Part shown: in pieces, positions 24,357 to 35,575 of the stretch
Layout: each line of letters starts with the position of its first letter
How positions within the stretch are numbered: the first letter of the stretch is position 1
From: Cycas panzhihuaensis
Lineage: Eukaryota > Cycadophyta
Assembly (NCBI GenBank): GCA_023213395.1
Contig: CM041465.1
Location: forward strand, 310,001-374,000
Length of the DNA stretch: 64,000 bases
Reading direction: 5' to 3'
Notes under the pieces: model-generated
The model's input: the letters and a program-made list of their open reading frames with translations, nothing else
Told to the model about the DNA's origin: nothing
Database searches by the model: none
Position numbers and translations under genes: made by a program

Positions 24357-24854
24357 GCACCTCTAACCTCAAATTCTAAAAATCTAAAGGATCGATCGGC
24401 CACGCTTTCACGGTTTGTATTCGTACTAAAAATCAAAATCAAATGAGCTTTTACCCTTTTGTTCCACACGAGATTTCTATTCTCGTTGAGCTCATCTTAG
24501 GACACCTGCGTTATCTTTTAACAAATGTGTTGCCCCAGCCAAACTCCCCACCTGACAATGTCTTCCACCCAAATCAACATAACTGCACATGCCTTAAGGC
24601 CAAAAACAGGGTCAATGCCCCGCCTCCGCCTCACGGAATAAGTAAAATAATGTTAAAAGTAGTGGTATTTCACTTGCACCCAAAACGGCTCCCACTTATT
24701 CTACACCTCTCAAGTCATTTCACAAAGTCGCACTAGAGTAAAGCTCAACAAGATCTTCTTTCCTCGCTGATTCTGCCAAGCCCATTCCCTTGGTTGTGGT
24801 TTCGCTAGATAGTAGATAGGGATAGTGGGAATCTCGTTAATCCATTCATGCACA

Positions 24855-24890
<36 letters not shown>

Positions 24891-27081
24891 TAGAGTCATA
24901 GTTACTCCCGTCGTTTACCCATGCTTGGTTGAATTTCTTCACTTTGACATTGAGCACCGCGTAAATCACATTGCATCAGCATTCGCTGGGACCATCGCAA
25001 TGCTTTGTTTTAATTAAATAGTCAGATTCCCCTTATCCATACTAGTTCTGAGTTGACTATTCGCCGCTTAGGGAAAGCCCACACAAAGGGATGTTCTGCA
25101 CCCGTCACCCGATCGACACGCACTGGCCCACCCTCGCCGTGATAGCAGCTCAGGCAGACCACCGACAGCCCATGAGCTTGAGGCACAGACCCCTAGGCCC
25201 AACCCTCAAAGCCAATCCTTTTCCTGATATGGTTATGAGTACGACCAGGTGAAAATGGTACTCAGTCCTCCAGATTTTCAAGGGCTACCGGAGGCACACC
25301 GGATACCGTAGGATGTACAATGCTCTTCCAGCCGCTGGAACCTATCTCTGGATGAACTGATTTTAGGGTGGGTAGGCTGTTAAAAAGAAAAGATAACTCT
25401 TCCCGGGGCCCCCACCGACTTCTCTGAATTTCCTAACATTGTCGTCTACCGCCACATCTGAGTTCGAGAATATTAACCTGATTCCCTTTCGATGTACATG
25501 CAAAGTGTGCCCTTCACACAGGGCTTCCCTATCTCTCAGGATTGACTAAACCATGTCCAAGTGCTATTCACATGGAACCTTTCCCCACTTCAGTCTTCAA
25601 AGTTCTCATTTGAATATTTGCTACTACCACCAAGATCTACACTGGGGGCTGGTCCGCCCAGACTCGCACCCAAGGTTTCTCAACGACCCCCGCGTCCTCC
25701 TACTCACCGAGGCCAAGAACTTGCCCCAACGACTGAGTATAGGTCCCATGCTTCAGCGCCATCCATTTTCAGGGCTAGTTGATTCGGTAGGTAAGTTGTT
25801 ACACACTCCTTAGCGGATTTCGACTTCCATGACCATCGTTCTGCTATCTTAATCAACCAACACCCTTTGTGGGATCTGGGTTAGCACGTATTTCGACACC
25901 GTAACTCGACTTTTGGTTCATCCTGCATCGCTAGTTCTGCTTACCAAAAATGGCCCACTTAGAGCTCCCAATTCCGCTGCACGGCTTAGCATAGCAGCTG
26001 CACCATCTTACCTATTTAAAGTTTGAGAATAGGTTGAGGGAATTATGCCCCCGATGCCTCATTTGCTTTACCTGATAAAACTCGCACATGAGCTCTAACT
26101 ATCCTGAGGGAAAATTTAGAGGAAACCAACTACTAGATGGTTTGATTAGTATTTTGCCCCTACACCGAAGTCAGATAAACGATTTGCACGTCAGTATCGC
26201 TACGGGCCTTCACCAGAGTTTCCTCTGGCTTCACCCTGCTTAAGCATAGTTCAGCATCTTTTGGGTCCCAACAGGTATGCTCACACTCGAACCCTTCACA
26301 GAAGATCAGGGTCAGTCGGCAGTGCACACCCCTAAGGGGCATCTCGCCAGTCAGCTTCCTTATGCCTAACGGGTTTCTGAACCCACAGACTCACACACAT
26401 ATCAGACTCCTTGGTCTGTGTTTCAAGATGGGCCAGATGGAAAGCTCACAGACCAACGCCACAACCGTGCAGGTGCCTAGGGGCCACCGCAAAGGCGCAC
26501 GCTTCTCTCAGCGACCGTTGCAATGACAAAACTCTGTGCAGTCTCCCACGTGCATTTTTGTCACCACGAAAGCCAGCGATGGTCCACACCCCGAGCTGAG
26601 TGGCAGACTAGGGATCACCATTCTGCATCCTACCGGAGCATATTACCAACCTCTATCCAATTCCCTCATGGCAATTTCAAGCACTCTTTAGCTCTCTTTT
26701 CAAAGTTCGTTTCATCTTTCCCTTGCGGTACTTGTTCACTATCGGTCCCTCACCCATATTTAGCCTTAGATAGAATTTACCACCCGATTAGGGATGCATT
26801 CCCAAATAACCTGACTCGCAAACAATGCCTCGTGATGCAACAGGGTCCGAACCTGATAGGGCTCTCACCCTCTCAGGTGCCCCCTTCCAGGGGACTTGGG
26901 CCTGGTCCATTGTTGAAGATGCTTCTATAGGCTACAATTCAGATGGCACCGCCACCTGATTTTCATGCTGGACTCTTCCCAGTTTGCTTTCCATTACTAG
27001 GGGAATCCTTGTAAGTTTCTTTTCCTCTGCTTAGTGATATGCTTAAACTCAACAGGTGCTCTCGCCTGACTTAGGGTCACG
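23756..27081 (-). rRNA. 26S (large subunit) rRNA gene, decayed copy
   Basis: A full-length (about 3.33 kb) plant large-subunit rRNA sequence on the minus strand. The sarcin-ricin loop (TAGTACGAGAGGAACC, near 24125) and GATAACTGGCTTGTGGCAGC (near 24330) are intact. Other conserved stretches carry many C-to-T or G-to-A changes. The 5' end reads CGTGACCCTAAGTCAGGCG where plants normally have CGCGACCCCAGGTCAGGCG, and the AATAAGCGGAGG motif reads CACTAAGCAGAGG. The length is near normal, so decay is by substitution rather than by large deletions. I regard it as a probable pseudogene. The 3' end is set by homology with GAGATTCA(G)CCC and is uncertain by about 10 bp. Confidence 0.95.
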
Positions 27082-27324
27082 TGACGTGGACAGGAGGAAC
27101 TCTAACCGAAGCCTAGGCCTCCTGAGTGATCAAGTTGAGGGGGCTTTCCCCGTGTGCTATGCACTTACAGTGCGTGTATCGATTGGCTAAGATGACCAAA
27201 CCACTGCTCACCAATGCCCGACAACAGGAGCGTAATCTGGTTAAGCTAATGGTATCACAAGGGACATAAACAGCCAGCTCCCCTCCACCGCTCGCACGCA
27301 GGAAATGGGGCAATTCGATTGTGT
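27082..27324 (-). other. Internal transcribed spacer 2
   Basis: About 243 bp between 5.8S and 26S, within the normal ITS2 size for plants. I did not fold it. Confidence 0.85.
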
Positions 27325-27481
27325 GTGACACCTAGGCAGACGTGCCCTCATTCGAAGCCTCGGGTGCAACTTGCATTCAAAGACTGGATGACTCACGGGA
27401 TTCTGCAATTCACACTAAGTATTACATTTCACTACGTTCTTCATCGTGGCGAGGGCTGAGATATCCATTGTCGAGAGTCAT
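27325..27481 (-). rRNA. 5.8S rRNA gene, decayed copy
   Basis: About 157 bp on the minus strand, between ITS1 and ITS2, recognised by CGATGAAGAACGTAG, GTGTGAATTGCAGAATCCCG and GTCTTTGAATGCAAGTTGCA. Several near-invariant plant positions are changed: AAATGCGATACTTGGTG reads AAATGTAATACTTAGTG, and CATCGAGTCTTTGAACGC reads CATCCAGTCTTTGAATGC. The changes would disturb pairing with 26S rRNA. This is a classic mark of an rDNA pseudogene. Confidence 0.95.
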
Positions 27482-28157
27482 GCATTTCTACAAATACGTA
27501 GCACGGGCCCCCACAGAACACTGGATCAAGGGTCCATGTAGTAACTTGAGTCCTTCATGTGCCTGGCACCCTGTGCTTTTGGTTTGTTGGCCCACCTTGC
27601 TCTAACGACGCCCGCCGAGCAAATCGACAACCCTGCCCCCTCCCTGAGAGGACGTGGCCCGTACATAGACTCAGAGTCATGGCAGGGGGAGAGTTGTATA
27701 AAACCATTGCAAGGATAAGACAGTACGAGAGAAGGGCCCGATCACCCAACACAATTGAATAGTCCATGCCACGCTTCCAGTTCCCCAAGCCCACTCCTAT
27801 GACGGGGGGCCCCTACAAGTGATGGAGGGGCGTCTGACCCTCTCGATGAACCTAATGGGATAGATGCTTTGGCAAACATAGCCCACCATCCTGCCTGCGG
27901 CTCCTGGGCTACGATCTATATATCCTCGAGTGCGACAGAAGCGAGACAGGCGACGGGCAAAGTTCGACGTCCCAACATCCCCTCTTCGCGAGAGAACGGA
28001 AAGTTCATTCTAGCCCCCTCCCACACCTAGACTACACGCAGCTGAGTAGAGCCATCTAGAGAAATGATGAGGAACATGACGCCTTCAAGGGGCCCGAAAT
28101 CCATCACGTCCCCACCTAAAAGTTTGCTCGTTATCTATGGTGTCTAGAGACCGGTGC

Positions 28158-28158
<1 letters not shown>
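27482..28158 (-). other. Internal transcribed spacer 1
   Basis: About 677 bp between 18S and 5.8S. This is longer than the 200-300 bp of most flowering plants and nearer to gymnosperm values. The usual conserved plant ITS1 core could not be identified with confidence. Confidence 0.85.
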
Positions 28159-28190
<32 letters not shown>

Positions 28191-28300
28191 AACAACAAAT
28201 TGTCGTCATTACCATGATCCGAACACTTCACCAGATCATTCAATTGGTAGGAGCGATGGGTAGTGTGTACAAAGGGTAGGGACATAGTCAACACATGTTA

Positions 28301-28335
<35 letters not shown>

Positions 28336-28924
28336 TCAATAATTATAATGATCTATCCCCATCACGATGAAATTTCCACAGATTACCTAGACCTCTCGGC
28401 CAAGGCTATAGACTTGTTGAATACATCAGTGTAGCGCGCATGCGACCCAGAACATCTAAGGGCATCACAGACCTATTATTACCTCAAACTTCCATGGCCT
28501 GAATGGCCATAGTCCATCTAAGAAGCTGGTCGCAAAGGAAACCCTCTGCATAGCTAGTTAGCAGGATGAGGTCTCATTCATTAACAGAATTAACCAGACA
28601 AATTGCTCCACTAAGAACAGCCATGTACCACCACCCATAGAATCAAGAAAGAGCTCTCAATCTGTCAATCCTTACTATATCTGGACCTGGTAAGTTTCCC
28701 CGTGTTGAGTCAAATTAAGCTGTAGGCTCCACTCCTGGTGGTGCCCTTCCATCAATTCCTTTAAGTTTCAGCCTTGTGACCATACTCCCCCTGGAACCCA
28801 AAAGCTTTGATTTCTCATAAGGTGCTGGCGGAGTCCTTAGAGCAACATCCATCGATCAATAGTCGGCATCATTTATGGTTGAGACTAGGACGGTATTTGA
28901 TCATCTTCGAGCCCCCAACTTTCA

Positions 28925-28999
<75 letters not shown>

Positions 29000-29905
29000 C
29001 TAACAATGAAATACGAATGCCCCCAACTATCCCTATTAATCATTACTCCAGTCCCGAAGGCCAATGTAATAGGACCAGAATCCTATCGTGTTATTCCATG
29101 TTAATGTATTCAGAGAGTAGGCTTGCCTTGAGCACTCTAATTTTTTCAAAGTAACAATGCTAGAGCCGTAACCCAGGCAACTAAGTCTAGGAACGTGCCA
29201 CCGGCAAAAAGGACGAAATGATCGATGCACACTAAAAGGCAGACCGGTCGAGCTGTCCCAAGATCCAACTACAAGCTTTTTAACTACAACAACTTAAATA
29301 TATGCTATTGGAGCTGGAATTACCGCAGCTCTTGGCACCAGACTTGCCCTCTAATGGATCCTCGTTAAGGGATTTAAATTGTACTCATTCCAATTACCAG
29401 ACTCGATGAGCCCAGTATTATTATTTATTGTCACTACCTCCCCATGTCAAGATTGGGTAATTTGCACACCTGCTGCCTTCCTTGGATGTGGTAGCCATTT
29501 CTCAGGCTCCCTCTCCGGAGTCGAACCCTAATTCTCTGTCACCCGTCACCATCATGGTAGGCCTCTATCCTACCATCGAAAGTTGATAAGGCAGAAATTT
29601 GAATGAAGCATCACCAACACTAGGGCCATGCGATCTGTCGAGTTATCATGAATCACTGACACACTGGATGAGAGCCCGCATCAGCCTTTTATCTAATAAA
29701 TGCATCCCTTCCAGAAGTCAGGATTTGGTACATGTATTAGCTCTAGAATTACTATAGTTATCTGAGTAACATGAATACCATCAAATAAACTATAACTGAT
29801 TTAATGAGCCATTCGCAGTTTCACAGTTTGATATAGTTCATATTAACATATGCATGGCTTAATCTTTGAGACAAGCATATGACTACGGGCAGGATCAACC
29901 AGGTA
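28159..29905 (-). rRNA. 18S (small subunit) rRNA gene, decayed copy
   Basis: The minus strand starts TACCTGGTTGATCCTGCC at 29905 and ends near GGAAGGATCATTG at 28159. At about 1747 bp it is some 60 bp short of a plant 18S. Most of the loss is at the 3' end: between the CCGTAGGTGAACC segment and the AGTGTTCGGATC segment only about 25 bp remain, where helices 44-45 should be. Universal sites are mutated: the 530 loop GCCAGCAGCCGCGGTAA reads GCCAAGAGCTGCGGTAA (near 29325), the decoding-site CACACCGCCCGTC reads CACACTACCCATC (near 28260), and GAATTGACGGAAGG reads GAATTGATGGAAGG (near 28750). Such an RNA could not decode. Clearly homologous, almost certainly a pseudogene. Confidence 0.97.
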
Positions 29906-30939
29906 GCATCCATGAATGTTAGGCATCCGTTTGAGCGGGCCTATTCAAATGGATGACTGTAGAATAATGATAGCACAAAGGGTCAATCCGTGTTGGGCCT
30001 CCTCACAGTTGTCTCGCCTAGAACAAGCGATGCATAATAGCTAAGCCAAACCATATTATAACCCACTGAAGAGAAAACCCATCCAAAATCCACCAACGAT
30101 AAATGCAGAAAGGAAAAAAAAATGTAAGAAAGAGAAGAATGCACGGGACTGCATGCCTTGCACCGACACCAAAAATAGACAGAGCACGGAAAAACAAATG
30201 CGACCAGCAACAGAGAGCACAAGTAAAGGAAAACGAGACAAAAATTACGGCAACAGGCATAACAAACCCAAAGTGTGCTTCTTAAAATGAGTGGGGGGGG
30301 GGGGAGGGGGGTGGAGACTAAATAGAAAATGCAGCTATAGGAAGGACTAGGGTCTGGACAAAGAAATACAGGGGTCAGGCGGATGCAGTAACCACCATGA
30401 GAGGGGCCTGTCTTTCGAACTCAACTCACAAGAGACATCATGGGCCACAGACCAACATTTAAAACATGACTGACAAACAAACACAATTTGGAGACTGGTC
30501 AAGGGGCAAGGGGAAGGAATATAAGAATGAAACAGGCAAGCCACAGGGGGACCACGTATAAGTACTCACACTGAAGCCATAACGTACTCACACTAAAGCC
30601 ATAACGGCAATCACCATGCCCCTCCCAAAGTGAGGTTCCCACATAAAACACCCTCCATGCACATAACACACACAGGGGAGTGACCATGAGGGGAAAAACT
30701 GAATGCACCACCATGCAAACCAGAGAGATCAATCCCTACGAAACAGGTGTAAAACTAGCATCAACGACTAAAGGCACACCCACAAGGCCAATGGGGAAGG
30801 AACCCATACATGGGGGACTTCAACCGCACAACGCAAGATGGATCAGACACATAAGAGAATAGGGGATCGGTGCAAGACATATGTTGACTTTCGGTTCACA
30901 GCCACTAGGCGCCAAACAACTGGAAAATTTAGGAGAGGA
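29906..30939 (-). other. Probable 5' external transcribed spacer and upstream region
   Basis: Non-repetitive sequence directly upstream of 18S. A plant Pol I start (TATATA(A/G)GGGG type) should be here or beyond, but no good match is present on the minus strand. The closest is TTATAATATGG near 30049-30059, which is weak. A long G run sits at 30292-30313. No coding frame is credible. Confidence 0.6.
30292..30313 (+). other. Poly-G tract upstream of 18S
   Basis: A run of about twelve G followed by A and six G, then GTGG. On the rRNA strand this is a C run. It could form a four-stranded structure and is a likely polymerase-slippage site. Similar runs occur near 10567-10583, 15914-15938 and 54675-54694. 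Confidence 0.8.
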
Positions 30940-31925
30940 CCGAGCATATAGACAATAGAGGGAAATGATTGGAGTGGGGTAGACGTTATCTTTCATTTCA
31001 CAAATACCCTAGGAGGAGTATCTCATATGATGCCCTTTACCCTACACAGCCTGATGCTACTCCAACTGCGTGACCAACATCAAGGCCGGACAGGTACGCC
31101 CCATGCACACGAGTTCCTCTATAAACGACGCTTGGGTGAGAACTTTACAAAACACCCTTCAGACGTATCCATATCCGTGCCAACTACCCGAACCGGCTGG
31201 TCTCGATCGCATAGCAAAAATAAGCATTAGGCTCTGTACCACTGGGAAATCTATGAGGAGCAAGCATACAGAGAGGAGAGAGGGAATGATCAGAGTGGGG
31301 CAGATGCCATCTTTCAGTTCGCGGACACCCTGGGAGGAGTATCCCGTACGAGGCCCTTTACCCTACACAACACAACGCTGCTCCAACTGTGCGACCAACA
31401 TCAAGTCCAGACGGGCACGTCCCATGCACGTGAGTTCCTCTATAAACGATGCTTGGGTGAGCACTTTAGGAAACACCCTTCGCACGTATCCGTGTCCGTG
31501 CCAACTGCCCAAACCAGTCGGTCTTAATCACATAGCAAAAATAAGCATTAAGTTCCACACCACTGGGAAATCTACGAGGAGCGAGCATACACAGGGGAGA
31601 GAGGGAACGATCGAAGCGAGGCAGACACTATCTTTCAGTTCACGGACACCCTGGGAGGAGTATCCCGTGTGAGGCCCTTTACCCTACACAGCATGGCACT
31701 ACTCTAACTGCGTGACCAACATCAAGTCCACATGGGCACTTCCCGTGCACGTGAGTTCCTCTATAAACGACGCTTGGGTGAGCACTTTATGAAACACCCT
31801 TCGCATGTATCCGTGTCCATGCCAACTTCCTGAACCAGCTGGTCTCGATCATATAGCAAAAATAAGAGTAAGGCTCTGCACCACTGGGAAATCTATGAGG
31901 AGCAAGCATACATAGATGAGAGAGG
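30940..31925 (-). repeat. IGS block A, ~3 tandem ~321 bp repeats (set 2)
   Basis: The anchor GAGTATC(C/T)C recurs near 31016, 31337 and 31659, a period of about 321 bp. Landmarks are CCTCTATAAACGACGCTTGG and CACTGGGAAATCTA. This is the repeat block nearest the 18S gene on the upstream side, the place where plant spacers often hold enhancer or spacer-promoter repeats; that role is inference. Confidence 0.9.
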
Positions 31926-32592
31926 CAACAAACCACCAACAATCAAGCACCATACCGAGACCACAAAGAGAACGATAAGTGCGGTAGTCCCCGCGGCCTT
32001 TTGTTTTACTAAAACCATGCCCCGATCACCATCCCATAAGCAGGGATGGCATCACAGCAGAGTACTCAAGTCGATCACCGAATTAACGACAAAGCATCAT
32101 TTGATGCACTTCTACGTGCATATAGCCCTCACGCAGCATTTCTCCTTAGAATACTTCCATGTCTATACATAGGTAACCAACCTCCAACTAACACCCAAAC
32201 AATGACACTATCACGCAAGGACATCAAAGCGGGTCTGCAAGGGTGAGACGGTAATAGAGCATTTGATTCACAAGGGGCTGATAGACAACAGGCTACTCAA
32301 GGGGGGGACATGCATCAAACATGGAAAAGAGGATACATTGTGAGCAAGCGAATGTGGAAAAGAGGATACATAGAGGGGAACCAATCCGGGACTTCAGCGA
32401 AATCAAAAGATGATAATCTTACACTGACAAAGGTCACAAAGACTTCTGCAAAACACAAAAGTGTCATGACAAAAGATGCTACAGAAAATCCAATGTACTA
32501 TCATCCTTAAAGGGCTCTTAGACAAAATAGAGGCGAAAGGGGAAGTGAACAAAGTACTCGAATCAAACAAAGAAAGCATCAAGAGCTTAAGG
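31926..32592 (-). other. IGS block D, shortened copy (set 2)
   Basis: Collinear with 298-1050 but with an internal loss near 32310 replaced by a short duplication of GTGGAAAAGAGGATACA, and ending at GAGCTTAAGGCTCAAGG. There it jumps straight to the equivalent of about 1765, so some 700 bp of set 1 is missing. Confidence 0.75.
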
Positions 32593-35575
32593 CTCAAGGC
32601 CAGTGCTGAGAGGATCCTAACATGAAATGCAAATGAATGACCATGTTTCGCATATAATTGAGCCAGAGGACTTGCAGAATAAGGGTTCGACCACTGAGCA
32701 GGGCCTACGATCACCCTGCTAGCACAAGGAAAATTCACCACCTGCCAAAAGCCATTTCAGGCATTAACTGGGCCAGAGGACTTCACGGAAAGGGTCTGCT
32801 TGCCATACCCAGGCCAATGCTTAGAAGAACTCAACATGAAGCACAAAGGAACAGCCACGTTTTACGCATAATTGAGCTAGAGGAATCACAGAATAAGGGT
32901 CTGTCTACCGTGCAGGGCCAACGCTCCCCCTGCCAACCAATTGATAAATCACTGCTTACCATGAGTCGGGTCAATAATACAGGATGCGTCTTTTGATTGA
33001 AGGTACCACCTCATGTGCTACAGCATGGACTAAAAATGCGCAACACGTCGACTGACCTAACAAAGGCCCAAGGCTAATGCTCAGAGGGAGCTGACATGAA
33101 GTGCAAAGGAAGGGCCATGTTTCGCATGTAATCGAGGCAGAGGACTCATGGAATAAGGGTTCGTCCATTGAGCGGGGCCTACGATTCCCCCTGCCAACAC
33201 AAGGAAAAATCACAACCTGCCAGGAGTCGTTTCGTACATAATTGAGTTAGAGGACTTCCCGGAAAGGGTCTGCCTGTCATCCCCATGCCAATGCTTTAAA
33301 GGTCCAAACATGAAGCACAAAGGAATGGACGCATCTTTCGATCGATGGTGCCACCTCATGCACTCCAGCATGGACCAAAAATGCACAACACGTCGACTAA
33401 CCTAACAAAGGCCCCAGGCCAATGCTTAGAGGGACCCGACATGAAGTGCAAAGGAACGGCCATGTTTCGCACGTAATCGAGCCAGAGGACTCACGGAATA
33501 AGGGTTCATCCACCGAGAGGGGCCTACAATTCCCTCTACCAACATAAGGAAAAATCACAGCCTGCCAGGAGCCATTTTTCGCATACTTGGGTCAGAGGAC
33601 TTCCCGAAAAAGGTCTGCCTACCATCCCCAGGCCAATGCTCGGAAGGATCAAACATGAAGCACAAAGGAACGGATGCATCTTTTGATCAAAGGTGCCACC
33701 TCATGCGCTACAGCATGGACTGAAAACGTGCAACATGTTGACTGACCTAATAAAGGCCCAAGGCCAATGCTCAGAGGGACCCGACATGAAGTGCAAAGGA
33801 ACGGCCATGTTTCGCACATAATCAAGCCAGAGGACTTACGGAATAAGGGTCTGTCCTCCTAGTGGGGCCTACAATTCCCCCTGCCAAGACAAGGAAAAAT
33901 CACAGCCTCTTAGGAGCCATTTCGCGCATAATTGGGTCACAGGACTTCCCAAAAAGGGTCTGCCTGCCATCCCTAGGCCAATGCTTGGAAGGACCAAACA
34001 TGAAGCACAAAGGAAAGGACGTGTCTTTTGATTAATGGTGCCACCTCATGCGCTACAGCATGGACCGAAAATACACAACACGTCGACCGACCTAACAAAG
34101 GCCCCAAGCCAATGCTAAGAGGGACCCGACATGAAGTGCAAAGGAATGACCATGTTTCACACATAATTGAGCCAGAGGACTCATAGAATAAGGGTTTGTC
34201 CACTGAGCGGGGCCTACGATTCCCCCTACCAACACAAGAAAAAATCACAGCCTGCCAGGAGCCGTTTCGCACATCATTGGGTCAGAGGACTTCCCAAAAA
34301 GGGTCTGCCTGCCATCCACAGGCCAATGCTCGGAAGGACCAAACATGAAGCACAAAGGAACAGACATGTCTTTTGATCGAAGGTGCCACCTCATGCGCTA
34401 CAACATGGACCAAAAATACGCAACACGTCGATCCACCTAACAAAGGCCTAAGGCCAATGCTCAGAGGGACCCGACATGAAGTGGAAAGGAATGGCCATGT
34501 TTCGCACATAATCAAGCCAGAGGACTCACGGAATAAGGGTCTGTCCTCCTAGTGGGGCCTACGATTCCCCCTGCCAACACAACGAAAAATCACAGCCTGC
34601 CAGGAGCCGTTTCATGCATAATTGGGTCAGAGGACTTCCTGGAAAGGGCCTACCTGCCTTCCCTAGGCCAATGCTTAGAAGGACCAAACATGAAGCACAA
34701 AGGAACGGACGTGTCTTTTGATCGATGGTGCCACCTCATGCGCTACAGCATGGACTGAAAATGCGCAATACGTCGACCGACCTAACAAAGGCCCTAGGCC
34801 AATGCTTAGAGGGACCCAACATGAAGTGCAAAGGAACGGCCATGTTTCGCATGTAATCGAGCCAGAGGACTCACGGAATAAGGGTTCGTCCACTAAGTGG
34901 GACCTACGATTCCCCCTGCCAACATAAGGAAAAATCACAGCCTGCCAAGAGCTGTTTCGCACATAATTGGGTTAGAGGACTTCCCAGAAAGGGTCCGCCT
35001 GTCGTCCCCAAGCCAATGCTTGAAAGGACCAAACATTAAGCACAAAGGAACAGACGCATCTTTTGATTGAAGGTGCCACCTCATGCACTACAACATGGAC
35101 CGAAAATGTGCAACACGTCGACCGACCTAACAAAGGCCCAAGGCCAATGCTTAGAGGGACCCGACATGAAGTGCAAAGGAACATCCATGTTTCGCACGTA
35201 ATTGAGCCAAAGGACTCACGGAGTAAGGGTCTGTCCACCTAGTGGGGCCTACGATTCCCCCTGCCAACACAAGGAAAAATCACAACCTACCAGGAGCCGT
35301 TTCACGTAGAATTGGGTCAGAGGATTTCCTAGAAAGGGTCTACCTGCCGTCCGCAGGCCAATGCTCGGAAGGACCAAACATGAAGCATAACTTCCTGGAA
35401 AGGGTCTGCCTGCTGTCCCCAGGCCAATGCTCGGAAGGAACAAATATGAAGCACAAAGGAATGGCCACATTTCAAGCACTATTGAACCAAAGGAATGACA
35501 GAATAAGGGTCTATCTACCGTACAGGGCCAACGTGCCCCCTGCCAGCTAATTGATAAATCACCACCTGCCATAAG
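32593..35575 (-). repeat. IGS block B, 7 tandem ~345 bp units (set 2)
   Basis: Uninterrupted array with anchors near 33001, 33347, 33690, 34036, 34381, 34727 and 35070, again alternating GAAGGTGCC and GATGGTGCC types. The empty site for the 2169 retrotransposon is at 32983-32990. The final truncated half-monomer (around 35388-35450) is the same as in sets 1 and 3. Confidence 0.93.

Noticed and set aside
26523-26930. 135-codon frame inside 26S
   Set aside because: It lies within rRNA sequence on the opposite strand and is a chance frame.
30018-30260. 80-codon minus-strand frame upstream of 18S
   Set aside because: Hydrophobic chance frame in AT-rich ETS sequence, with overlapping frames of similar length and no domain.
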